From positions 1 through 7,855 of the forward strand of contig JAEOTI010000579.1 of assembly GCA_016839955.1 (NCBI GenBank): 7,855 nucleotides of DNA, given 5' to 3'. Of the stretch, positions 1 through 6,212 are shown piece by piece. Position numbers and translations under genes: made by a program. Every line of letters starts with the position of its first letter. Position 1 is the first letter of the stretch. A model generated the notes under the pieces. That model was not told the DNA's origin and made no database searches. It worked only from the letters and a program-made list of their open reading frames with translations. The stretch comes from Candidatus Hodarchaeota archaeon (lineage in GTDB: Archaea; Asgardarchaeota; Heimdallarchaeia; Hodarchaeales; YT1-057).

Positions 1-218
1 CCACCCTCAGCTGGGCCAGCAATGACCAAAGGCCACTGCCACGACCAACCCCCATGCCAATATTTGTCCAACTGCGATAAATAAGTTGGTACAGAACGAC
101 GAGTAGGAAGATCCGTCCGAAGAGGGAGAACTGAGCTCGGAGGAAGGTCAAAGGTTTTGTCAATCTCTTTTTTTGTTAAAATATCAAATGATTGGTCAGA
201 GTCAACTTGAGTTGTCAT
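1..218 (-). CDS. N-terminal part of a putative RecA/KaiC-like P-loop ATPase, cut by the window edge
   Basis: An open frame starts at the ATG at 218-216 and runs leftward without a stop for 72 full codons plus a GG. The last residues read G68-P-A-E-G-G73, where residue 73 is glycine whatever its third base. This is the first six positions of a Walker A motif (GxxxxGK[ST]), so the next residues outside the window should be Lys and Ser or Thr. Just before it, residues 49-67 have an LD...GG...VIAG layout, as seen before the P-loop in RecA, RadA and KaiC relatives, with an unusual cluster of tryptophans (W54, W58, W60, W62). GTGAT lies four bases before the ATG as a weak ribosome binding site. The opening GC content is high (38 of 60 bases at 1-60). 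It is divergent from the membrane gene at 411. The frame is well supported; the RecA-like assignment is an inference from about 25 residues, and another P-loop family is possible. Confidence 0.7.
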   Translation of the reverse strand, partial: MTTQVDSDQSFDILTKKEIDKTFDLPPSSVLPLRTDLPTRRSVPTYLSQLDKYWHGGWSWQWPLVIAGPAEG

Positions 219-410
219 TATTATCACTCTTCAAGTTCAAGTTAGGATTCCTCATCTACGTTAAATACTCGAAATTAGTTTTCAGAAATATTTTATATAT
301 CAAAAAAAAGCAGATTCTAGTTTGTTCTTTATACAAGATTATGTTCTAATTTTTATTGTAAAAGGAGTCTGGGAGTGAAAAATTAATAAAGACATTTGTA
401 GATAGAAAAC
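219..410. promoter_or_regulatory. Divergent promoter region between the genes at 218 and 411
   Basis: These 192 bases are very AT-rich (hand counts 25% GC at 241-300 and 22% at 301-360). For the leftward gene, TATATAAAA on the minus strand at 299-291 would place an archaeal transcription start near 268. For the rightward gene, CTTTATAC at 327-334 would place a start near 355-360. AAAGGAG at 361-367 is a good ribosome-binding sequence, but the GTG seven bases after it (375-377) gives only three codons before TAA. The real ATG at 411 has no ribosome binding site close by, so it may be leaderless, using the TATA-like stretch at 379-390, or weakly translated. In such AT-rich sequence TATA-like strings also arise by chance. 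Confidence 0.4.
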
Positions 411-1748
411 ATGAAGCTCATCCATGGGGTTGAAAATTTGAGTATTTTTGAAGATAATAGAATATCTATAAATGAATTGGAATTTACACTGAACTGGGAA
501 GAAAAAAGACTAAAAGAAGTTTTTCCGTATGAACCAAATAATATAATCAGACCTGAGCTTTTTGGTAAAAAATCATCTAAGCTCGCAAAAATTGTAAGCT
601 TGTTCTTTATTCTACTTCTTTCCACGATTAGTTTAGCATTTATCCCTCTTGAAACTCTAGATCTAATCTCTGAAGATATATTTCTAGATATTGTAGATCT
701 TTTGGCCCTTGGAATAAGTTCTGTATATATATTCTTGTTTATATCTTGTATTTCTAATAGGTATAAGAAAATGAGGAATGAAGATCGTTCACATCCAGGA
801 TCAAAGATTACCAAGCTGTTGAAGAGTGTAAAAATCTCTGATTTTATCCCACTCATGGTTATAATCGGGTTCTCTCTTGTCTATAATAGCAAAACATCAA
901 CTACTGAAGGTACAATTTTTTCTGATCCCATTACTTATTTTATCAATTATTCTAAATCAATTAATACTGAAGCGGAATATATATCTGAAATTGGAGGTAT
1001 AATTGTTACATTAACGGCTCTTTACGCCTTTATAGGTTTTTGTATTCTGATTATTTATGAGATCTGGATAAAATCACCTGATAAATTACATAATTATCTA
1101 AGCGAACTTCTCGAGAGTAAAATCACGATTAAAACAATAACTATCGGAGAGACGACAGCTTATAAACTTGAGAAGGAGGAAAGACGTTTGTTGCCAACGA
1201 TTAAAAGTAGAAAAGAACCCAAAATCAAATGTACTATTGACAGTATCACACCGGATACAAATCTTCCAAAGCTTTGGAAGATTTTAAATCCGTACTATTT
1301 GTTACATTCTTATTTTGCGATATTTGGAGGTTTATTTTTCTCTTATATGGGTTTGAGCTTATTTGATAACCTAAAAAATAATCCTGAATTTAGATCAGTA
1401 TCCTATGCTAGTTTATTTTGGCTCTTTGTATTGCTAATATCAATATGTTTCATTTTAGCAGCACTATATGCTGTTAAAAACTATGTAATCAATCCTATCT
1501 GGAATTACTACAGGATAAAACGATTATTAATACGAGAAATTGAAAAAAGAAAACAGTCTTTGTACTTAAAGTTAATGAGTAGAAAACCAAGCATTGTAGA
1601 TATTTCAAAAATTCTTTTTTTGAATGACTGTCTAGAAAAGAAAAAACGAGTATCTATCCTTCCGATTGAAAAGCCTATATTGTCTTTGCTTTTACTGATT
1701 CCTCTTTTTAGTCAATTTTTCACAGCATTATCGTTGTTTTTCATTTAA
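411..1748 (+). CDS. Multi-pass (about 7-TM) membrane protein of unknown function
   Basis: A 445-residue protein I do not recognise. Hydrophobic segments suitable as membrane helices lie near residues 59-80, 92-114, 143-158, 194-219, 296-318, 333-360 and 423-445, and the protein ends directly after the last one. A soluble N-terminal stretch of about 58 residues precedes the first helix. Two charged loops (about 220-290 and 361-420), rich in Lys, Arg and Glu, probably face the cytoplasm. I see no catalytic motif, signal peptide or transporter signature. ATG 411 is the first possible start: the upstream in-frame TTG (396) and GTG (375) are each followed at once or within three codons by stops. 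It is one of the most AT-rich genes here (27-28% GC in the 60-base blocks at 421 and 1441). It is the only complete gene on the plus strand and converges on the cassette ending at 1793, so it is not co-transcribed with it. It could belong to the same island, but nothing in the sequence proves this. Confidence 0.85.
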   Translation: MKLIHGVENLSIFEDNRISINELEFTLNWEEKRLKEVFPYEPNNIIRPELFGKKSSKLAKIVSLFFILLLSTISLAFIPLETLDLISEDIFLDIVDLLALGISSVYIFLFISCISNRYKKMRNEDRSHPGSKITKLLKSVKISDFIPLMVIIGFSLVYNSKTSTTEGTIFSDPITYFINYSKSINTEAEYISEIGGIIVTLTALYAFIGFCILIIYEIWIKSPDKLHNYLSELLESKITIKTITIGETTAYKLEKEERRLLPTIKSRKEPKIKCTIDSITPDTNLPKLWKILNPYYLLHSYFAIFGGLFFSYMGLSLFDNLKNNPEFRSVSYASLFWLFVLLISICFILAALYAVKNYVINPIWNYYRIKRLLIREIEKRKQSLYLKLMSRKPSIVDISKILFLNDCLEKKKRVSILPIEKPILSLLLLIPLFSQFFTALSLFFI

Positions 1749-1792
1749 TGCATCAATTTTTGAATCACTATTATGAGGATACCAAGTAATTT
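1749..1792. other. Short convergent gap with U-tract candidates
   Basis: These 44 bases separate the stop codons of two converging genes. The plus strand has TTTTT within 1757-1763 and another short T run near 1790-1793, which could serve as archaeal U-tract termination signals. There is no clear stem-loop, so any terminator here would be of the stemless type. Confidence 0.3.
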
Positions 1793-2257
1793 TCAAATGG
1801 TTTCATTTATCCAGTCTTTCAAAAGAGCAAATTCATTGTCAATTTGGATTAATTCTCGTAAGAAATTCTGGAAATTCGGGAGTCGTTCAATATGGGGTAT
1901 TTCATGCAATTTTTTAGGATTATTGGGAAATCCATAGGCATTAATATTCATATTATTTACCAGAGATCTCTTTAGTATCCAATCCTCAAGATATTTTGAT
2001 ATTCGAATCAGTTTTATTTCTTTGTCTTCTGTTCTTTCTAAAAATGTTAAATTTCCAGATTTTTTAACCACAGCATAATTCTCTAGATCTCTTGGTTGAG
2101 AACTTTCTGGATCTTCGTCTACAATACCAATTTTTCCGAATTTTTTTCGGAGTAATTTGAGAACTCGCCCTTTCCCTGATTGATGACGAATAATAGCAGG
2201 AGAAAAGCCCAGAGATTCAATGACATATCCATCTAAATAACACTCCACAACGATCAA
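1793..2257 (-). CDS. Toprim-like putative nuclease partner of the adjacent AAA ATPase
   Basis: A 154-residue protein with features of a minimal Toprim fold. A first hydrophobic strand (residues 2-4) is followed by Glu5 and Asp9, then a Gly-Lys-Gly turn at 28-30, and a second strand ending in the acidic triplet D47-E-D49. A conserved E followed by DxD is the metal-binding pattern of Toprim domains in OLD nucleases, topoisomerases and primases. The C-terminal half is helical (LEDWIL at 90-95, PKKLHE at 114-119), with no second domain. The chosen start is TTG at 2257: an in-frame TGA lies five codons upstream, and no ATG allows the first strand. The start lies 8 bases after the ATPase stop with only a weak ribosome binding site, so translational coupling is likely. 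The pair resembles an OLD protein split into ATPase and Toprim subunits. The product may cleave DNA or RNA under control of the ATPase. The catalytic role is inferred from few residues. Confidence 0.72.
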   Translation of the reverse strand: MIVVECYLDGYVIESLGFSPAIIRHQSGKGRVLKLLRKKFGKIGIVDEDPESSQPRDLENYAVVKKSGNLTFLERTEDKEIKLIRISKYLEDWILKRSLVNNMNINAYGFPNNPKKLHEIPHIERLPNFQNFLRELIQIDNEFALLKDWINETI

Positions 2258-2265
2258 GACTATCC

Positions 2266-3234
2266 CTACTCATAAAAAGATCTGATGTCAAAAAAAGGAT
2301 CAATATCAAAATCAAGGATTTCTTTAATTTGTGCTTCTGACATCAACTTAAGCTTGGTTTGATAATCTTCAAAATAAGTTATGAAAACGTTTGTTGATTC
2401 TTTGGGAGCTTTTTCAAGAACAGAGGTGAGGAAATAGGGATTATGTGTTGCAATAAAATATTGATTTTTTTCATCTAATGCAATTTTTTCAGCAATATAC
2501 TTAGTATAATAGGGGAATGCGTGTGCTTCAGGTTCTTGAAATACTAATGTTGCACCTTTATTGGAAGTAATGGCGAAAAGATAGAATATTACAGTTTTCA
2601 GGGTATCCGATGCTAAAATATAAGGATAAGCGATTATGATATCTTCTATTTGCTTTTGTATCTCAAAGATCTTTTGTTGAGGTTTAAAAACAAGATAAAA
2701 TCCAAAACTCTTTACAAAATTCTTCATCATCTCCCTATTGGGTTTGTTGGAATAAACAACTGAAAATAAGTTATTTCCATAGGGGGGTGAAAGCGGTTTA
2801 GGGCTTTCAGCTGCAAAGCTATTCAGCTCCATATATTTGTAAAATTTGATCATTCGGAATTTTTCGAGTAGCCCTGATGAGAGTCCTCCACCTCTGTCTT
2901 CCCCTCCATGACCGATACTAACGTGAGCTCTTTTTTCTAAGTCTTCGAGACGAAAATGATCATATTCATAGTACAATCTTAGAGAAACGTCATCAAGTTT
3001 TATTAGGACTTGATCATCAGTTAAATCATCATAAAATAGATTAGATATACTTTGAAATCTAATGAATTCATTTAAGTTTGCTGTTCTATTGCCCCACCAA
3101 CTTAATAATCCAAGAACCTCTAGTAAATTTGATTTTCCCGCATTAGATTCCCCAATAAATAGATTAATACGAGAAGTGTTGAAATTCACTTTCTTAATTG
3201 ATTTAAAGTTCTCAATTGCAACATTTTTAATCAT
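2266..3234 (-). CDS. OLD/AAA-type (ABC-like, AAA_21/AAA_15) ATPase
   Basis: A 322-residue ABC-type ATPase of the OLD/RecF-like group, probably the sensor or motor of a two-subunit effector. The N-terminus (MIKNVAIENFKSIKKV) is typical for the family. Walker A is GESNAGKS at 28-35. Walker B and the following acidic motif are LVFQEPEAH at 230-238, and the switch histidine is in ATHNP at 262-266. The region aligned with the ABC signature (ASDTLK, about 208-213) lacks the usual glycine. The residue normally Asp or Glu in Walker B is Gln233, while Glu234 is intact. A glycine-rich loop (108-121) interrupts the inserted arm. No Toprim domain follows; that function seems to sit in the next gene. The start fits the family alignment; GGAG lies 12 bases upstream, longer spacing than usual. 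It is third in the cassette, 43 bases after the previous gene. OLD-like ATPases often belong to phage-defence systems; the target here is unknown. Confidence 0.85.
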   Translation of the reverse strand: MIKNVAIENFKSIKKVNFNTSRINLFIGESNAGKSNLLEVLGLLSWWGNRTANLNEFIRFQSISNLFYDDLTDDQVLIKLDDVSLRLYYEYDHFRLEDLEKRAHVSIGHGGEDRGGGLSSGLLEKFRMIKFYKYMELNSFAAESPKPLSPPYGNNLFSVVYSNKPNREMMKNFVKSFGFYLVFKPQQKIFEIQKQIEDIIIAYPYILASDTLKTVIFYLFAITSNKGATLVFQEPEAHAFPYYTKYIAEKIALDEKNQYFIATHNPYFLTSVLEKAPKESTNVFITYFEDYQTKLKLMSEAQIKEILDFDIDPFFDIRSFYE

Positions 3235-3277
3235 TAGTTTGATATTCTCCTGTTTTCACCAGACAACTGTAATTAAA

Positions 3278-4063
3278 TCACTGATCAGATAATGAATTAA
3301 ATTTTCTTTTATTTTTAATAGTTTCATTATTATCTTCGGTTTTGGAAGAAGGCCATAGATTCTCTTTGCTTGGATCAGGATCATTCTGAAAGTTTTGTCT
3401 AAGTTTTTTTAATGTCTTATTGTATCGAAAAAAAGGTTTATACAAAAGAGCTTGATCTGATCGTGGATCTTCTAATTCATATCCCCAGCTTATTGTTGCA
3501 GATAGAAATCCGAAAACTTCTGATTTTGTTTGATACTCTGTGTATTTGATTTCTAATTCCTCTTGGATTGGTTCATTTGAAGTAAGAAAATCTAAAATAC
3601 TATTCCTATCTTTACTTACAATATGATAAAGGGAGTTAAACGACTTAAAAAATCTGAAACAATAGTAAAAGCTAGTATAAACTCTTTTTTCTTCTCTCCT
3701 CCATCTCCAAAACCTCCAACTTTTTGGTTTGACAGGTTGACATTTAGATAATTTATATGCTCGTGTTACGAGCATTTCTAGTAACTCCCAATTCTTATTT
3801 CGATAAGCAGCATCACAATCAGTTAAAATCTCTGAAATTGACTCGTGTAAACCAGGTTCTAATCCTCCATGACAAGTCCAACCTAAAGGCTTTTCATTTC
3901 TTGGAGTTTTATTATATTTTCTTTTCAATAAACGAAAGTACATTGTTCGAACATGCTGATACTTCCAATGTGCATATATTCTGGGGATTCCAGTAGTTCC
4001 AACTCCCAGAATCCATCCAAAGAATACAGGTATCAGAGGGAGGATTATATCTTCTAAACTCAT
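3278..4063 (-). CDS. Membrane-anchored basic protein of unknown function
   Basis: A 261-residue protein not recognised as any family. A single hydrophobic segment at about residues 5-27 should act as an N-terminal membrane anchor. It is followed by positively charged sequence, so by the positive-inside rule the bulk is probably cytoplasmic. The soluble part is rich in aromatic and basic residues, with a marked Trp/Arg patch at 115-127 (KSWRFWRWRREEK). It ends in a polar, probably disordered tail from about 228, rich in Asn, Ser and Lys. No catalytic motif is evident. The ATG has a consensus ribosome binding site, GGTGA at 4074-4070, six bases upstream. It lies 42 bases after the small membrane gene and 43 bases before the ATPase gene, all on the same strand, which argues for one transcript. 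It could tether the ATPase complex to the membrane or bind nucleic acid through its basic patch; both are guesses. Confidence 0.8.
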   Translation of the reverse strand: MSLEDIILPLIPVFFGWILGVGTTGIPRIYAHWKYQHVRTMYFRLLKRKYNKTPRNEKPLGWTCHGGLEPGLHESISEILTDCDAAYRNKNWELLEMLVTRAYKLSKCQPVKPKSWRFWRWRREEKRVYTSFYYCFRFFKSFNSLYHIVSKDRNSILDFLTSNEPIQEELEIKYTEYQTKSEVFGFLSATISWGYELEDPRSDQALLYKPFFRYNKTLKKLRQNFQNDPDPSKENLWPSSKTEDNNETIKNKRKFNSLSDQ

Positions 4064-4105
4064 AATTTTTCACCATTCGGTTCCTTATTGATGAAACATT
4101 TGATT

Positions 4106-4450
4106 TCACCTAGAACGGATTATATTTATGATAACCAATCCAATAATTACTCCTTCAATTATTAATATCACAAAAAGAATGAAGTGTAAATGTCTTAAGC
4201 CTTCTAAGATAGTACGACCTGTGAACGCATGAAACAACAAGTCAAATACAGTAAAATAAATGAAAATGGTTAAATCAGACTCAAAACTTTCTAATTTGTA
4301 TAAATCACTGAGATTGTCAACTTCTGGTGTTTCTGGCTCTTCTAAATTCTCAACTTTATTAATTATTGAGGTAGTTAATCCGAATAAAAACAATGGAACG
4401 AGAACAGCTATGATACCTACACCAATTAAAATTGTTTCGGTCTTACCCAT
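4106..4450 (-). CDS. Small membrane protein (about 3 helices), first gene of the cassette
   Basis: A 114-residue protein with strong hydrophobic helices near residues 6-28 and 88-111 and a shorter one near 59-76. The loop at 32-58 is acidic and includes a Pro/Glu stretch (LEEPETPEVDN). No known family is recognised. The ATG is preceded by GGGGAT five bases upstream. It appears to be the first gene of a four-gene minus-strand unit, with a TATA-like palindrome (CTTTTAAAG, 4492-4500) in the right position for a promoter. Its TGA stop overlaps a GGTGA motif. Small multi-helix proteins encoded with a nuclease or ATPase module often act as membrane effectors or anchors in defence systems, but nothing in this sequence shows which. 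It could also be an unrelated accessory protein. Confidence 0.7.
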   Translation of the reverse strand: MGKTETILIGVGIIAVLVPLFLFGLTTSIINKVENLEEPETPEVDNLSDLYKLESFESDLTIFIYFTVFDLLFHAFTGRTILEGLRHLHFILFVILIIEGVIIGLVIINIIRSR

Positions 4451-4489
4451 GTTTTATCCCCTTATCATCAAGTCCATTGATAACTCAAG

Positions 4490-4503
4490 TTCTTTTAAAG
4501 TTA
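4490..4503 (-). promoter_or_regulatory. Candidate promoter TATA box of the four-gene cassette
   Basis: CTTTTAAAG (4492-4500) is a perfect odd-length AT palindrome 42 bases upstream of the ATG at 4450. Read leftward as an archaeal TATA box it predicts a transcription start near 4470 and a leader of about 20 bases that contains the GGGGAT ribosome binding site. This is positional inference in AT-rich sequence. Confidence 0.3.
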
Positions 4504-4546
4504 TAGACTTCGGAGCTTTGTTATAAGAACATTTTAATTCTAAAAT

Positions 4547-4561
4547 ATCGAAAAATTCGAT
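4547..4561. repeat. Short perfect inverted repeat ATCGAA-AAA-TTCGAT
   Basis: A perfect 6-base inverted repeat with a 3-base spacer in the 170-base gap between the HEPN gene and the membrane-protein cassette. It lies 60 bases past the HEPN stop and about 97 bases before the cassette ATG. It could be an operator for the cassette or a weak stem at the 3' end of the HEPN transcript. A second AT-only inverted repeat (TTTTA-ATTC-TAAAA, 4533-4546) directly follows it in the leftward direction. The rest of the gap holds no open frame. Confidence 0.4.
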
Positions 4562-4620
4562 CTGTGGACATTCATAAATTCTGGTTTTGATTAATTGTAT
4601 TGGACTTGGTCAACAATTTA

Positions 4621-6057
4621 TTACGAGCTAAGCCGTTTAAAAATACGGTACGTAGTCAAAATAAGATCTGATGGAAAAGATTCTCTTGTACCATGAATTA
4701 ATTCATTACGAATCTTTCGGAATTGATGTAGGGAGCTCTGTTCACTATGGTTAATCACTTCTTTTCCATAAGCTAGATCAATAGCGTTGAGAAAGTCAAT
4801 TTTATCATCACTTTGAACTAAAGATCGAATTTTGGTTTCAATTTCTTTATATAATTTAGGTACGAGAAAATAAGTTTCATATTGAGAAAGTTCCTCGCCT
4901 TGATCCAAAAGTGCAATTGTATCTTCAAAGGATGCTTCAGGATAACTCTCTAACATTGAATCGATTTTGTTAGGCATACTTTTTCCAAGAATGAAAACCT
5001 GAGAAACCTTGTCATAACTACCTAAATCGGGAAACTTTTCCACTAGACGAATAATCGCTGCTTCAACAAACTCTTTTTCAATATCAGTTAATTCACTAAT
5101 TCTGGTTAATAATGTTTGAATGTCAGGGGTCAGCTCTTTAAGTTGTTGAAGGACAGATTGTTCAATTGCCTCTCGTTTCCGTTCAAGTTGAATTACTCTT
5201 TCAAATTCCTGAAATTCGTTCTGAATTTTGGTTGAGAGTTGGTTTATATTATTGACAAGCTGGCTCTTCTCGGTATTATGTGCCTCTGCAAGCCTTCTAG
5301 TTTCATTATTCTGGTAAATTCGATCCCAAAAATCTTTAAATTCAGTTTGTAACTCTTGAACTTCATTAAGAAGGACAGAGATCGATTCGAGAGTGAGTTT
5401 TTCCGTTTTGTATTGATTTAAGAATGTTTCATAAGAGCTAGAATAGGCTATCAACTCTCGTTTTAAAACCACTTTATACATATCTGGCAATTGAAATTCT
5501 CTTTCAAAAGCATACAGATCTTGTTGCAAATCCTTGTAGGTCTTTTGAAATTTCTCTGGTAAATCATTTACAGAAAACATACTCCTGCAACGACTTATCT
5601 CTTCATTGATTTCCTTCCAGTTAAAATCGATGGCGTCATCCCATGACATTTCAGTGACTAATTGATTTTTAAGCAAAGTTAATTCATCAATGAAGTTGGG
5701 AAGAGTGTCAATAAACTCCTCTATTAAACCATAGATGAGGGGATCAGATGAAATTTTTTCTGCTAGTTTCCAATGATCTAAATGCTCAACAATCTGATTA
5801 GCTATTTGGCGTAATTGCTCTTCGGTTTCAACAGTAATTTCAAGTAAGCGCATTTGGCCAATCTGACGCACAGTATGACTTAATGCTTCAAACTCAAATT
5901 GAAACCGAAATGGAAATTTGATCCATCCCCCCTGATAATGATCAGAAGCATACCAGAAAATTCCTACCCTGCAATATGGTGAGTTTACTTGAAAAAAACT
6001 CTCCCATTGCTGTCCTCCTAATCTACTTACGTTATTACTCTGTATTCGTATTCTCAT
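4621..6057 (-). CDS. Coiled-coil protein with C-terminal HEPN domain
   Basis: A 478-residue protein. The N-terminal 85 residues look beta-rich, with many aromatics. Residues about 105-180 are helical, and about 185-310 are long charged helices (QLSTKIQNEFQEFERV and neighbours) typical of coiled coil. The last 85 residues form a helical bundle ending in FRKIRNELIHG, which holds the R-x4-H motif of HEPN domains (R460, H465) preceded by a helix with a conserved-looking acidic pattern. HEPN domains of this kind act as metal-independent RNases in toxin and abortive-infection systems, or as non-catalytic binding domains. The start is ATG 6057, with AAGGG nine bases upstream; TTG two codons earlier (6063) would leave only three bases. 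Its GC (about 37%) is slightly above the cassette's. It may be transcribed from its own promoter (TTTAAA, 6117-6122). The HEPN call is fairly firm; RNase activity is not shown, and no partner nucleotidyltransferase is seen. Confidence 0.8.
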   Translation of the reverse strand: MRIRIQSNNVSRLGGQQWESFFQVNSPYCRVGIFWYASDHYQGGWIKFPFRFQFEFEALSHTVRQIGQMRLLEITVETEEQLRQIANQIVEHLDHWKLAEKISSDPLIYGLIEEFIDTLPNFIDELTLLKNQLVTEMSWDDAIDFNWKEINEEISRCRSMFSVNDLPEKFQKTYKDLQQDLYAFEREFQLPDMYKVVLKRELIAYSSSYETFLNQYKTEKLTLESISVLLNEVQELQTEFKDFWDRIYQNNETRRLAEAHNTEKSQLVNNINQLSTKIQNEFQEFERVIQLERKREAIEQSVLQQLKELTPDIQTLLTRISELTDIEKEFVEAAIIRLVEKFPDLGSYDKVSQVFILGKSMPNKIDSMLESYPEASFEDTIALLDQGEELSQYETYFLVPKLYKEIETKIRSLVQSDDKIDFLNAIDLAYGKEVINHSEQSSLHQFRKIRNELIHGTRESFPSDLILTTYRIFKRLSS

Positions 6058-6075
6058 GTTCAACTACCCTTCTTT

Positions 6076-6099
6076 TATTCCCAATCCTAATATTCCCAA
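6076..6099 (-). repeat. Two direct repeats TTGGGAATA before the HEPN gene
   Basis: TTGGGAATA occurs twice on the minus strand (6099-6091 and 6084-6076), with a 15-base period, just upstream of the HEPN start. With a TATA-like TTTAAA at 6117-6122, the predicted transcription start falls inside the first copy. This is a position where a repressor would block transcription. Operator function is inferred. Confidence 0.4.
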
Positions 6100-6114
6100 A
6101 CAGTAAATCTGATT

Positions 6115-6125
6115 CATTTAAAGCT
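6115..6125 (-). promoter_or_regulatory. Candidate promoter of the HEPN gene
   Basis: AGCTTTAAATG read leftward contains the TATA-like TTTAAA (6122-6117) with a purine-containing element before it. It predicts a start about 25 bases downstream, near 6095, and a leader of about 35 bases that carries the AAGGG ribosome binding site. It is based on position and composition only. Confidence 0.3.
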
Positions 6126-6161
6126 AATTATGACATCAATTAAAGGACAGAGATGTGTTTT

Positions 6162-6174
6162 AGTATTTTTCATT
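6162..6174. repeat. 13-base repeat AGTATTTTTCATT, copy 1 (copy 2 at 6483-6495)
   Basis: The same 13 bases occur on both sides of the small gene at 6213-6434: here after its stop, and at 6483-6495 before its start. On the coding strand they read AATGAAAAATACT. The upstream copy lies about 50-60 bases before the ATG, a suitable place for a promoter or regulator site. The match is exact, but the sequence is AT-rich. Confidence 0.35.
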
Positions 6175-6212
6175 GTGAATCCTTTACTATCTTCGGAATT
6201 ATCAAAGATACC

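Noticed and set aside
231..242. Tandem TTCAAGTTCAAG
   Set aside because: Only two short copies in simple sequence upstream of the left gene; too weak to call.
383..856. Minus-strand open frame of 157 codons opposite the 411-1748 membrane gene
   Set aside because: It lies almost entirely antisense to a longer frame with clear membrane helices, has no ribosome binding site and reads as low-complexity Ser/Ile-rich sequence.
3912..4109. 65-codon frame beginning in the gap before the gene at 4063
   Set aside because: It overlaps the membrane-anchored protein in another frame and shows no protein-like pattern; its GTG is part of the GGTGA motif.
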